Shown piece by piece: positions 26,150 to 33,704 of a stretch of DNA of 35,244 nucleotides. The notes beneath the pieces are model-generated. The model did no database searches and had not been told where the DNA came from. It saw nothing but the letters and a program-made list of their open reading frames with translations. Position 1 is the first letter of the stretch; each line of letters opens with the position of its first letter. Source of the stretch: Treponemataceae bacterium (GTDB lineage: Bacteria > Spirochaetota > Spirochaetia > Treponematales > Treponemataceae). The translations under genes were made by a program, and so were the position numbers. The DNA lies in NCBI GenBank assembly GCA_024402495.1, contig JAKSTR010000023.1, forward strand, positions 1 through 35,244, written 5' to 3'.

Positions 26150-28123
26150 ATGGTCACACTTGAAGAAATTCGTGCAGAATTACAGAAAAAACTTCAAATT
26201 GATCAGGTTTTGCGCACTGTTGAAGTTCATGCAGACACTTTGGACGAGGCTCTTGCCGATGCTGCCGTACAGTTGCAAACCAGAGTTGCCTTTTTGGAAT
26301 ATGAAATAGTTGAACGCGGTTCTGAAGGTTTTATGGGCATTGCCAAAAAACCGTGGGTAATTACCGCCTACGAATCTGCGGAAGCTGCCATTGCCCGTGA
26401 AAAACTTAAGGGCAAAACAACTGTTGAAGGCGGCGAAGAAGCTGCTGAAGAGCAGATTATTACTGATAAAGACGCACAGTTCTTCATTCATTATTTTAAT
26501 AATGAAATCATGCTCAAAGTCGTTCCGCCTGTTGGTGCCGGTGCAAAGCTGAATTATAAAGAAGTTTTGAAGTCGGTAAAAACCGGTGATGCTTACGAAA
26601 TAGACGAGAGTGCAATTAAAAAGACCGTTGAACACGGTGATACCGAGGGCAATTACGATCACATCGGTACATTCATTCAAAATCCTGTTAACGACGCAGT
26701 ATTTACTATTGATATTTCCGGTGATGAAATGACGGCAACAATTACTGCAACTGCACCAAAAGAAGACGGCGGTGAAATTGTTGGCGATATTATTGAACGC
26801 CAGCTGATAAAACATAATGTTTCTGTCGGTATTGATCAGGAAAAAATCGCCGCATTTGTTGATAATCCAGTTTACGGCGAGCCTGTAGTTGTTGCCGAAG
26901 GCATTAAGCCGCACGACGGAAACGACGCTTATATTAAATACAATTTTGAAACAGATGTAAGCAAGCTTAAGGTAAAAGAATCTGAAGACGGTAAAGTTAA
27001 CTTTAAAGAGCTCAACCGTGTTCAAAACGTTGTTGAAGGTCAGCCTTTGGCACAGAAAATGCTTGCCGAACGCGGTAAAGCCGGTAAAACTTTGTATGGC
27101 CGCTATCTTGAAGCCAAAAACGGAAAAGATATTCCTATTCCGCTTGGTAAAAATGTACGCCTCGATTCTGACGGCCGCACAATTCTTGCCTGCTGTAACG
27201 GACAGGTTTTGTTTAACGGTAAAATCAACGTTGAACCGGTTATGGAAGTTGAAGCCGTTAACGTTAAAACCGGTAATATTACATTCCTCGGTACTGTTAT
27301 TGTTAAAGGCAACGTTGAAGACGGCTTTAATGTTAAGGCTTCTGGTAATATTGAAGTTTATGGAACGGTCGGATGTTCTCAGCTTGAAGCCGACGGCGAT
27401 ATTGTTGTTTCTCTGGGTATTATGGGACGCGATGAAGGAACGATTAAATGCGGTCGTTCTCTTTGGGCAAAGTTCATCCAGAATACAAAGGTTGACGTTG
27501 ATGAAAACATCATTGTAAACGACGGTATTATCAACTGTAATGTAAGCTGTAAAAAACGCATTATTCTTCAGGGTAAACGTGCTGCAATTATTGGCGGTCA
27601 TTTGTTTGCAACAGAAGAAATTAACGCCAAAAATATTGGTAGTAACGGCGGTGGTAGCGAAACCATTCTTGAAGTTGGCTACGATCCTGTAAAGAAACTT
27701 CGTCTTGATGAATTGCAGGCAAGACAGGCGGAAGTTGTTCAGTTGCTTGAAGAAGTTAACCTGAATATTACAACTCTTGAAAATTTGAAGAGTTCGCGCA
27801 AAACTCTGCCGCCGGAAAAAGAACAGGCTTATGAAGATTTGATTCACCAGAAAGGTGATTACCTTGATGAAACAGAAGCTATTGCCAAGGAAATTCAGGA
27901 AATTCAAGATTATCTGCGTGACTTGAAGGCAATTGGTAAAGTATCAGCATCAGGCAATATTTATCCTGGTGTAAAAATATTTATTCGTGATGTAAAAGAA
28001 GAAATTCGCGCCGAAATGAAGAGCGTTACTTTCTATCTTGAAAACGGATTTGTTCGCCAGGGTAAATACGAACCTGTTGGCGATGACGTAAGACGGACAC
28101 CGGATGGGTATTCAGCCAATTGA
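26150..28123 (+). CDS. Jag_N-FapA (DUF342) polymer-binding-like protein
   Basis: 657 residues. Residues 1-65 form a Jag_N-like domain (DTLDEALADAAVQLQTRVAFLEYEIVERGSEGFMGI). From about 105 to 640 is the FapA/DUF342 region: an N-terminal wing, a right-handed beta-helix rich in Gly/Asn/Val turns (e.g. GNITFLGTVIVKGNVEDGFNVKASGNIEVYGTV) and a coiled-coil segment (about 525-590) before the final beta unit (VSASGNIYPGVKIFI). The family occurs in flagellar clusters of Firmicutes and spirochetes next to the sigma factor; function is not established, though cell-envelope or polar localisation roles are suspected. GGGGGA stands before the ATG at 26150, 12 nt after fliA. Confidence 0.85.
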   Translation: MVTLEEIRAELQKKLQIDQVLRTVEVHADTLDEALADAAVQLQTRVAFLEYEIVERGSEGFMGIAKKPWVITAYESAEAAIAREKLKGKTTVEGGEEAAEEQIITDKDAQFFIHYFNNEIMLKVVPPVGAGAKLNYKEVLKSVKTGDAYEIDESAIKKTVEHGDTEGNYDHIGTFIQNPVNDAVFTIDISGDEMTATITATAPKEDGGEIVGDIIERQLIKHNVSVGIDQEKIAAFVDNPVYGEPVVVAEGIKPHDGNDAYIKYNFETDVSKLKVKESEDGKVNFKELNRVQNVVEGQPLAQKMLAERGKAGKTLYGRYLEAKNGKDIPIPLGKNVRLDSDGRTILACCNGQVLFNGKINVEPVMEVEAVNVKTGNITFLGTVIVKGNVEDGFNVKASGNIEVYGTVGCSQLEADGDIVVSLGIMGRDEGTIKCGRSLWAKFIQNTKVDVDENIIVNDGIINCNVSCKKRIILQGKRAAIIGGHLFATEEINAKNIGSNGGGSETILEVGYDPVKKLRLDELQARQAEVVQLLEEVNLNITTLENLKSSRKTLPPEKEQAYEDLIHQKGDYLDETEAIAKEIQEIQDYLRDLKAIGKVSASGNIYPGVKIFIRDVKEEIRAEMKSVTFYLENGFVRQGKYEPVGDDVRRTPDGYSAN

Positions 28124-28430
28124 TTTGCAGACGCTTTTTACGCAGCTTGATAAGGTTGGAAAAACACAATTCCAGCAAACCCAGGCTGCGCAATTGCAGA
28201 ATGCAATGGTACATGACGAAATTTCTCGAAAACAGGCAGCCCAGAAAGAAGCAGTAGAAAAAACTGCGGATCTTCAGGACGAGCTTGAAGTACGGGAAAA
28301 CAAAGAACATTCTTCTTCCGGCGGACAGCGCCGCAAAAAAAAGGATAATTCAGAAGATTCTGCACCTGAACAAGAAAAACAGTATTTTTCGGATCCGGGT
28401 TTGGGTCAGCACATCGATATTTCGGGTTGA
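28104..28430 (+). CDS. Small conserved-context protein, function unknown
   Basis: 108 residues, overlapping the end of the FapA gene by 20 nt in another frame and ending 2 nt before the next start. The N-terminal half is helical and Gln-rich (LFTQLDKVGKTQFQQTQAAQLQNAM), the centre is strongly charged (RRKKKDNSEDSAPEQEK) and the C-terminus is a short hydrophobic-capped tail (GLGQHIDISG). No signal peptide or membrane helix. Overlap and position argue for a real, translationally coupled gene. I do not recognise the family. Confidence 0.7.
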   Translation: MGIQPIDLQTLFTQLDKVGKTQFQQTQAAQLQNAMVHDEISRKQAAQKEAVEKTADLQDELEVRENKEHSSSGGQRRKKKDNSEDSAPEQEKQYFSDPGLGQHIDISG

Positions 28431-28432
28431 TT

Positions 28433-29197
28433 ATGGAAAGTTTAATTTTTTCAATGTTTGTTCTTGTAATCAATTTGGTTTTATGGTTGGTTTTCTTTTA
28501 CAAATTCAAAACAACATATTCGCCTGAACGGGTTTTAAAAAGCATTCGCGTTGAAGTTGACAAGCTTTTTACCGAAATTATGCGCACAACCGAAGAGGAC
28601 GTAACCTTGATAGAAGCGCGCATTGCCGGTTTAAAAGATTTGATAGCACAGGCTGATGAACGCATTTTATTGGCAGAAAAAGAATTAGCCCAGCGCCAGA
28701 ATGAAAAGCAGGTGCTTTCTGCACTCGAAACCAAAAAAACTCGCGAACCGAAAAGCAAAAACTTAAACCAGCGGAAATTGTCGCGGTATGAACAGAATGT
28801 TTTTGAAAACACAATGCAGCCTTCTTTAATAGAAGAAAACGTGCAAAATGATTTTAGCGATTCTGTTGAAGTTTCTGTTCAGCAGTCGCTTTTTGCGCCG
28901 CCGCAGCCTGCACAGCCGCCAATGCCGGATATTGAAATTGAACAGTTTAATCCGCCGGTAGTTGAACAATATGCCGTTGCGGAAAATCATCAGACTTTTG
29001 AACCTTATTCTGGTTTTGAACCTGCGCCTGCGAATGACGTAATTTCGGTACCGACAACGCCAAAAGAAAAAATAGAGTTTTATTTTAATCAGGGTCTTGA
29101 AGTTGAAGCCATTGCAGAAAAAATCAACGTGCCGATAAGTCAGGTTCGTTTGGTTGTAAGTATGTACGAAGCTTCCAAAAATTTCAATTCAAAGTAG
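28433..29197 (+). CDS. Membrane-anchored coiled-coil protein with C-terminal helix-turn-helix (SwrB/DUF6115-like)
   Basis: About 254 residues. One N-terminal membrane helix (about 3-22), a charged coiled coil (about 36-110), a Pro/Gln-rich linker (about 135-205), and a C-terminal helix-turn-helix-like segment (KEKIEFYFNQGLEVEAIAEKINVPISQVRLVVSMY). This layout and its place after a flagellar sigma factor recall SwrB, which follows sigD in Bacillus and activates export-gate assembly; similarity is architectural and not proven. ATG 28433 is preferred to TTG 28427. The ribosome-binding site is weak, suggesting coupling to the preceding gene. Confidence 0.72.
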   Translation: MESLIFSMFVLVINLVLWLVFFYKFKTTYSPERVLKSIRVEVDKLFTEIMRTTEEDVTLIEARIAGLKDLIAQADERILLAEKELAQRQNEKQVLSALETKKTREPKSKNLNQRKLSRYEQNVFENTMQPSLIEENVQNDFSDSVEVSVQQSLFAPPQPAQPPMPDIEIEQFNPPVVEQYAVAENHQTFEPYSGFEPAPANDVISVPTTPKEKIEFYFNQGLEVEAIAEKINVPISQVRLVVSMYEASKNFNSK

Positions 29198-29265
29198 CGA
29201 AGTTGTTATATTAAAATAATTTAGCATTCGGCATTGGCAAAAAAAATTATAGTGAAGTTTGGTTT

Positions 29266-30177
29266 ATGAAAAATTACAGATATAATTTTGAAAACTGGTT
29301 TGATACTGATTTGGAATGGAAACAGACATTTCAGATTAAAGATTTTTTTCCAAATGACGGTTTGTGGAAATTTAGCGATTTTTTGCCGCGTGTTACGTTT
29401 TTTTCTGTTTTTGGTGATAAAAATGCAATTAAAAAAAGCCGTGCAAAAACAAAAATATTTTTTACCGGCGAAGATACCAGCCAGAATTTTACCGATTTTA
29501 ACGACCATTGTGTTGGCGATGCCGATTTGAGCATTGGTTTTGCAAGTGAAGAAAGTGTAAACGCGCCAAATTACATTCGTTACCCGCTGTGGCTTTTGTA
29601 TTATTTTGGCGAATACAAAACTTTGCCGCAGATTCAAACTGCAATTGACGAATTTAATTCAAACTGGAAGCTAAAACCGAACAAACGTTTTTGTGCCCTT
29701 GTTGCCGCCCACGATAAATTTGGTACGCGCAAAAGACTTTGCGATATTTTAAACCAGATTCAGCCTGTAAGCTGTGGCGGCAGGCTTTTTCATAACGATG
29801 ACAGTCTTGTTAACGATTTTTCCAACGATAAAGAAACCTATCTGCAAAATTTCATGTTCAATCTTTGCCCCGAAAATGTTTCTGCGCCCGGATATGTTAC
29901 TGAAAAAGTTTTTCAGTCGCTGGCGGCGGGGTGCATACCGATTTATTACGGTAGCTGCGGCATTGCAGAAGAACAGATAATCGATCAGTCGAAGATAATT
30001 ATTTTTAACGGCAATAACGACAGCGAAGTTTTGGAAAAAGTCCGCAATTTGTATCAAAATCCGGAAGAATATGCAAAAATGTTCGCCGCGCCGCCAATTA
30101 AACCGGAAGCCGCCCAATGGATTTTTGAAAAAAATCAGCAGCTTGAAGCAAAATTAAAAGAAATATTAAAGGCGTAA
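29266..30177 (+). CDS. Glycosyltransferase family 10 (fucosyltransferase-like)
   Basis: 303 residues. The C-terminal half contains the GT10 donor-binding signature: FMFNLCPENVSAPGYVTEKVFQSLAAGCIPIYYG (196-229), where the family has ...FENS...GYVTEKI...AGCIPIYWG. GDP-fucose is the usual donor, giving alpha-1,3/1,4-linked fucose; the acceptor cannot be read. No signal peptide or membrane helix, so cytosolic. It lies 68 nt after the flagellar cluster on the same strand. Whether it modifies flagellin, lipooligosaccharide or another glycan is open. No clear Shine-Dalgarno before the ATG; a weak GAACG/CGTTC hairpin (30202-30216) follows. Confidence 0.88.
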   Translation: MKNYRYNFENWFDTDLEWKQTFQIKDFFPNDGLWKFSDFLPRVTFFSVFGDKNAIKKSRAKTKIFFTGEDTSQNFTDFNDHCVGDADLSIGFASEESVNAPNYIRYPLWLLYYFGEYKTLPQIQTAIDEFNSNWKLKPNKRFCALVAAHDKFGTRKRLCDILNQIQPVSCGGRLFHNDDSLVNDFSNDKETYLQNFMFNLCPENVSAPGYVTEKVFQSLAAGCIPIYYGSCGIAEEQIIDQSKIIIFNGNNDSEVLEKVRNLYQNPEEYAKMFAAPPIKPEAAQWIFEKNQQLEAKLKEILKA

Positions 30178-30254
30178 TGAAAATTTGAATGAAAGACGGC
30201 GGAACGTTTTTCGTTCATTTTCTTCAGTCTGTTTTTGTTTTTCACTTCAAAAAG

Positions 30255-30307
30255 AATCAACAATCTCGCCGCAAGCAGTGGGGTATTAAACTCTCCGCAC
30301 GAATAAA
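30255..30307 (+). repeat. Three-copy 3'-of-gene element, copy C
   Basis: Starts AATCAACA and ends GCACGAATAAA, with CTCGCCGCAAGCAGTGGGG in the centre. It aligns with 33651-33704 and 35041-35115 read on the minus strand. It lies 78 nt downstream of the GT10 stop, in gene-sense orientation. Confidence 0.85.
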
Positions 30308-30478
30308 TCACAAAAAATTGCGTTCAGCCTCTTACTTTAAAAATCTCTAAAATCACCAGTTTGTTAAATTTTATATTGTATAATTTACTATTTTCTTATA
30401 ACATAAAGCGATTGCGTGGTGTGTTTGTGCCCGGAATCAATTGCTAAACAATAAGTTGAAGGATTTTTTCAATTCTTT

Positions 30479-30600
30479 AACGCAAAGGAGGCATGATAAA
30501 AATTACATTTCTGTAGTTTTTATCATTCAAGTTTGTTCCTGCGTTGCATTCACAAGCTTGGATTCTCGCCATCCATGGCTCGCCGCTAGCGCGGTGTTTT
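30479..30600 (+). promoter_or_regulatory. Structured 5' leader of the ABC importer, possible riboswitch or attenuator
   Basis: Three nested or tandem structures: an outer stem AACGCA..GGAG (30479-30490) with TTCCTGCGTT (30536-30545) that covers a Shine-Dalgarno-like AAAGGAGG; inside it a 15-bp hairpin (arms 30493-30507 and 30512-30526) with one G.U pair; and a GC-rich hairpin CGCCGC-TAGC-GCGGTG (30581-30596) followed by TTTT, directly before the real AAAGGAG of the next gene. No known riboswitch class was recognised. Confidence 0.5.
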
Positions 30601-30613
30601 AAAGGAGAAAAGA

Positions 30614-31573
30614 ATGAAGAAGGTTGTTGTTGCTGTTTTAATGGTAGCTCTCTGTTTTTCTTCAGTATTTGCTGCACCAAAAAAGGCAAAAAAATCTAAG
30701 GAAAAGGTTCTTAAAATTGGTGTAATCCAGTTGGTTGAACATTCTGCACTTGATGCAAACTACAAAGGATTTGTAGACGGTCTTGCAGAAGCAGGATATG
30801 TTGATGGTCAAAACATCAAAATTGATTATCAGAATGCACAGGGCGAACAGGCAAACTGTGTAACAATCGCTCAGAAACTTATCAACGATAAAGACGATTT
30901 GATTTTTGCAATTGCTACACCAGCTGCACAGGCAGTTGCTAACCTTACACAGAATATTCCGATTCTTGTTTCTTCTGTAACAGACCCGGAATCTGCTAAA
31001 CTTGTAAAATCAAATGAAAAACCTGGTACAAACGTATCTGGTACATCTGACCTTACACCATGTGCTGCTCAGATGGAACTTTTGAAAAAAATCGTACCAA
31101 ATGCAAAAACTGTAGGTATGCTTTATTGTTCTAGCGAACAGAACTCATATTTCCAGATTAAACTTGCTGAAGCTGCTTGCGATAAACTTGGTCTTAAATA
31201 TGTTGAAGCAACTGTTTCTAACTCAAACGAAATTCAGCAGGTTACACAGGCTCTTTGCGGAAAAGTTGACGTAATCTACGCACCTACAGACAACATGATT
31301 GCCGCCGGTATGGCATTGGTTGCTCAGGTTGCTAACGAAAACAAGATTCCTACAATCGTAGGTGAAGAAGGTATGGTTAACGCTGGTGGTTTGGCTACTT
31401 ACGGTATTAACTACTACGAACTTGGAAAACAGACTGCAAAAATGGCTGTAGAAATTCTTAAGAACGGTAAAAAACCGGCTGACATGCCAATCCAGTACTT
31501 GGACACATGTGACCTTAAGGTTAACGAAGAAACAGCTAAAAAACTTGGAATCACAATTCCAGCTGACCTGTAA
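30614..31573 (+). CDS. ABC transporter substrate-binding protein (TrpX-like, PF04392 family)
   Basis: 319 residues. Signal peptide (1-21, ending SVFA) followed by a Lys-rich spacer and a type I periplasmic binding fold: KIGVIQLVEHSALDANYKGFVDGLAEAGY, IFAIATPAAQAVANLTQNIPILVSSVTDP, KTVGMLYCSSEQNS, and VGEEGMVNAGGLATYGINYYELGKQTAKMAVEIL. Members bind aromatic amino acids or other small ligands; ligand not predictable here. AAAGGAGA precedes the ATG. A strong terminator follows, so binding protein can exceed permease and ATPase. Codon use is of a highly expressed type (many GAA, AAA, GTA). Confidence 0.92.
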   Translation: MKKVVVAVLMVALCFSSVFAAPKKAKKSKEKVLKIGVIQLVEHSALDANYKGFVDGLAEAGYVDGQNIKIDYQNAQGEQANCVTIAQKLINDKDDLIFAIATPAAQAVANLTQNIPILVSSVTDPESAKLVKSNEKPGTNVSGTSDLTPCAAQMELLKKIVPNAKTVGMLYCSSEQNSYFQIKLAEAACDKLGLKYVEATVSNSNEIQQVTQALCGKVDVIYAPTDNMIAAGMALVAQVANENKIPTIVGEEGMVNAGGLATYGINYYELGKQTAKMAVEILKNGKKPADMPIQYLDTCDLKVNEETAKKLGITIPADL

Positions 31574-31623
31574 TTTAATTTGCAAACACCGTTTTTAATG
31601 GTGTACAGCAAAACTTAAATGCG

Positions 31624-31660
31624 AAAGCCTTTCTTACTGAAAATAAGAAAGGCTTTTTTT
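31624..31660 (+). terminator. Rho-independent terminator after the binding-protein gene
   Basis: Perfect 13-bp stem AAAGCCTTTCTTA/TAAGAAAGGCTTT with a 7-nt loop, running into seven T residues. Confidence 0.92.
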
Positions 31661-31670
31661 ATTTCTGATA

Positions 31671-31700
31671 GTGACAATATCATAAAATATCTTGTATAAT
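31671..31700 (+). promoter_or_regulatory. Putative promoter of the permease-ATPase genes
   Basis: GTGACA (31671-31676), 18 nt, then a perfect TATAAT (31695-31700), 32 nt before the permease ATG. It lies just after the terminator of the binding-protein gene. Confidence 0.6.
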
Positions 31701-31732
31701 TAAAAGAATATTTATTTATTTTAGGAAGATTT

Positions 31733-32698
31733 ATGGGTTTATTGCTTGCTGTTGAAGGTGCAATTTCTCAGGGTTTGCTTTGGGGTGTAATGACACTTGG
31801 TGTTTATTTAACCTTCAGAATTCTGGATATTGCCGACCTTACTGTTGATGGAAGTTTCGCCACTGGTGGCGCTTTGTCTGCTGTTTTAATTGTTAACGGA
31901 ATGGATCCGTTATTTTCGCTTTTATTTGCTTTTCTTGTAGGCATGGTTACCGGTCTTGCAACCGGCTTGATGAATACAAAGCTGAAAATTCACGTACTTC
32001 TTGCCAGTATTTTAACGCAGATTGCCCTTTATTCTGTAAACATACGCATAATGGGCAAGGCAAATACACCGCTTTTGGGTGTAGATACCGTAATGAAAAT
32101 CCTTTCAGAAAAATTCGGTTTTTCTTCAACCTTGTCTTCGCTGGTTGTCGGCGTAATCGTAACAATTATTCTTGTAGCAATTTTGTACTGGTTCTTTGGT
32201 ACGGAACTTGGCAGCGCAATGCGTGCAACCGGCAACAACGAACACATGGTACGTGCTCTTGGCGTAAACACCGATACGATGAAAATTATGGGCCTGATGT
32301 TTGCAAACGGTTTGGTTGCATTTAGCGGCGCGCTTGTTGCACAAAGTCAGGGTTATGCCGACGTTCAGATGGGAACAGGTACAATCGTTATCGGTCTTGC
32401 CTCAATTATTATTGGCGAAGTTATTTTTGGCAAGCATTTTGGTTTCTGGTACACGCTTATTTCCGTTGTGCTTGGTTCTGTAGTTTACCGCATTATTATT
32501 GCCGTTGTTCTTCAGCTTGGCTTAAAATCAACCGACTTAAAGCTTTTAACTGCGTTAATCGTTGCAATTTCACTTTCTGTGCCGGTATTTAAGGAACGCA
32601 TTCAGCGCCGTCGCCGCAGCTTGCCGGGCACAAACTTGGCAACCGAAGCTGATACCCGGCACGCAGATACTAAAATACCAGACGAAAACAAAAACTAG
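31733..32698 (+). CDS. ABC transporter permease (COG4120, TrpY-like)
   Basis: 321 residues with about eight membrane helices. The N-terminal GLLWGVMTLGVYLTFRILDIADLTVDGSFATGGA is the hallmark of permeases paired with PF04392 binding proteins. GTELGSAMRATGNNEHMVRALGVNTDTMKIMG is the cytoplasmic coupling segment. The basic, hydrophilic C-terminal tail (about 285-321) is cytoplasmic. AGGAAG precedes the ATG. The ATPase gene follows after 12 nt. Confidence 0.92.
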   Translation: MGLLLAVEGAISQGLLWGVMTLGVYLTFRILDIADLTVDGSFATGGALSAVLIVNGMDPLFSLLFAFLVGMVTGLATGLMNTKLKIHVLLASILTQIALYSVNIRIMGKANTPLLGVDTVMKILSEKFGFSSTLSSLVVGVIVTIILVAILYWFFGTELGSAMRATGNNEHMVRALGVNTDTMKIMGLMFANGLVAFSGALVAQSQGYADVQMGTGTIVIGLASIIIGEVIFGKHFGFWYTLISVVLGSVVYRIIIAVVLQLGLKSTDLKLLTALIVAISLSVPVFKERIQRRRRSLPGTNLATEADTRHADTKIPDENKN

Positions 32699-32710
32699 GG
32701 TGGTGTAAAA

Positions 32711-33505
32711 ATGCTTAAACTTTTCAATATTTCTAAGACATTCAACCCCGGTACAGTAACCGAAAAAAAAGCCTTGCGCGGCATAGATTTACAGCTTGAA
32801 GACGGTGATTTTGTTACCGTTATCGGCGGCAACGGTGCCGGAAAATCAACATTGCTGAACCTTATTGCAGGCGTGCACTATACCGATACCGGTTCAATTT
32901 TTTTGGACGGAATGGATTTAACCGGCAAGCCGGAATATGTGCGTGCAAAATATTTGGGAAGGGTTTTTCAGGATCCGATGCTGGGAACAGCAGCAAATAT
33001 GGAAATAGAAGAAAACCTTGCAATGGCAATGCGCCGCGGTAAAAGACGCACACTGGCATGGGGAATTCAGCCTGCAGAACGCAAATTATATAAAGAAAAA
33101 CTTGCACTGCTTGATTTGGGACTTGAAAACCGTATGACAAGCAAAGTAGGCTTGCTGAGCGGCGGACAGCGTCAGGCATTAACGCTTTTAATGGCAACCT
33201 TGCAAAAGCCAAAACTTCTGCTTTTGGACGAACATACTGCCGCGCTTGACCCAAAAACTGCAAAAAAAGTTCTTGAGCTTACAGAAGAATTTGTAACACG
33301 CGACAACCTGACAGCCTTTATGGTAACACACAACATGAAAGACGCAATCCGTTACGGAAACCGCCTTATTATGATGAACGAAGGCAAAGTGGTTTACGAT
33401 GTGCGTGGCGAAGAAAAGAAAAACTTGCAGGTAAAAGACTTGCTTGAAAAATTCAGTCTTGTTGGCGGAAATGCCGCAGACAATGACCGTATGCTTTTGA
33501 ACTGA
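32711..33505 (+). CDS. ABC transporter ATP-binding protein (TrpZ-like)
   Basis: 264 residues; nucleotide-binding subunit of the importer. Walker A GGNGAGKST (39-47), Q-loop VFQDPMLGT, signature LSGGQRQAL, Walker B KLLLLDEHTAALDP and H-loop VTHNMKDAIRYGN are intact. The Walker B region has DEHTAALD as in the COG1101 subgroup that accompanies PF04392 binding proteins. GGTGG precedes the ATG. It is the last gene of the transport unit. Confidence 0.94.
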   Translation: MLKLFNISKTFNPGTVTEKKALRGIDLQLEDGDFVTVIGGNGAGKSTLLNLIAGVHYTDTGSIFLDGMDLTGKPEYVRAKYLGRVFQDPMLGTAANMEIEENLAMAMRRGKRRTLAWGIQPAERKLYKEKLALLDLGLENRMTSKVGLLSGGQRQALTLLMATLQKPKLLLLDEHTAALDPKTAKKVLELTEEFVTRDNLTAFMVTHNMKDAIRYGNRLIMMNEGKVVYDVRGEEKKNLQVKDLLEKFSLVGGNAADNDRMLLN

Positions 33506-33541
33506 TTTTAAGTAATTTATAAGCAATCCAAAATAGAGAAT

Positions 33542-33608
33542 GCAAAAACAGAATATTATTTTTGCGCGTAGTGCATTAAAAGTTCTGTTTTTGCCTTTGC
33601 TTTTTTTA
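33542..33608 (+). terminator. Possible terminator of the ABC importer genes
   Basis: A perfect 12-bp inverted repeat GCAAAAACAGAA (33542-33553)/TTCTGTTTTTGC (33583-33594) with a 29-nt loop, followed by CTTTGCTTTTTTT. A second hairpin, GCCCGA/TCGGGC (33609-33631), follows and may serve the opposite strand. Confidence 0.5.
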
Positions 33609-33650
33609 GCCCGAAATTATAAAAATCGGGCATGGTTTTATAAATTGCTG

Positions 33651-33704
33651 TTTATTCGTGCGGAAGGTTTTATACCCCGACGCTTGCTGCGAGGTATGTT
33701 GATT
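33651..33704 (-). repeat. Three-copy 3'-of-gene element, copy A
   Basis: Read on the minus strand it starts AATCAACA and ends GCACGAATAAA, with CCTCGCAGCAAGCGTCGGGG in the centre. It begins inside the TAA stop of the LD-carboxypeptidase gene (shared base 33704). Confidence 0.85.

Larger units (their letters stand above)
30178..30613. other. Intergenic region with repeat element and structured leader
   Basis: 436 nt without a gene: a weak terminator hairpin for the GT10 gene (30202-30226), one copy of the three-copy 3' element (30255-30307), a -10 box TATAAT (30379-30384) without a good -35, and a structured leader (30479-30600) running into the ABC importer gene. Confidence 0.7.

Noticed and set aside
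26180-27907. 575-codon minus-strand open frame opposite the FapA gene
   Set aside because: Antisense shadow made of Phe/Asn/Cys-rich sequence without any recognisable domain; the + strand frame has clear Jag_N and DUF342 features.
30493-30516. Seven-codon leader peptide MIKITFL before the ABC importer
   Set aside because: The purine-rich sequence is only 1 nt from its ATG, it has no run of regulatory codons such as Trp or Tyr, and the sequence is better explained as one arm and loop of a hairpin.
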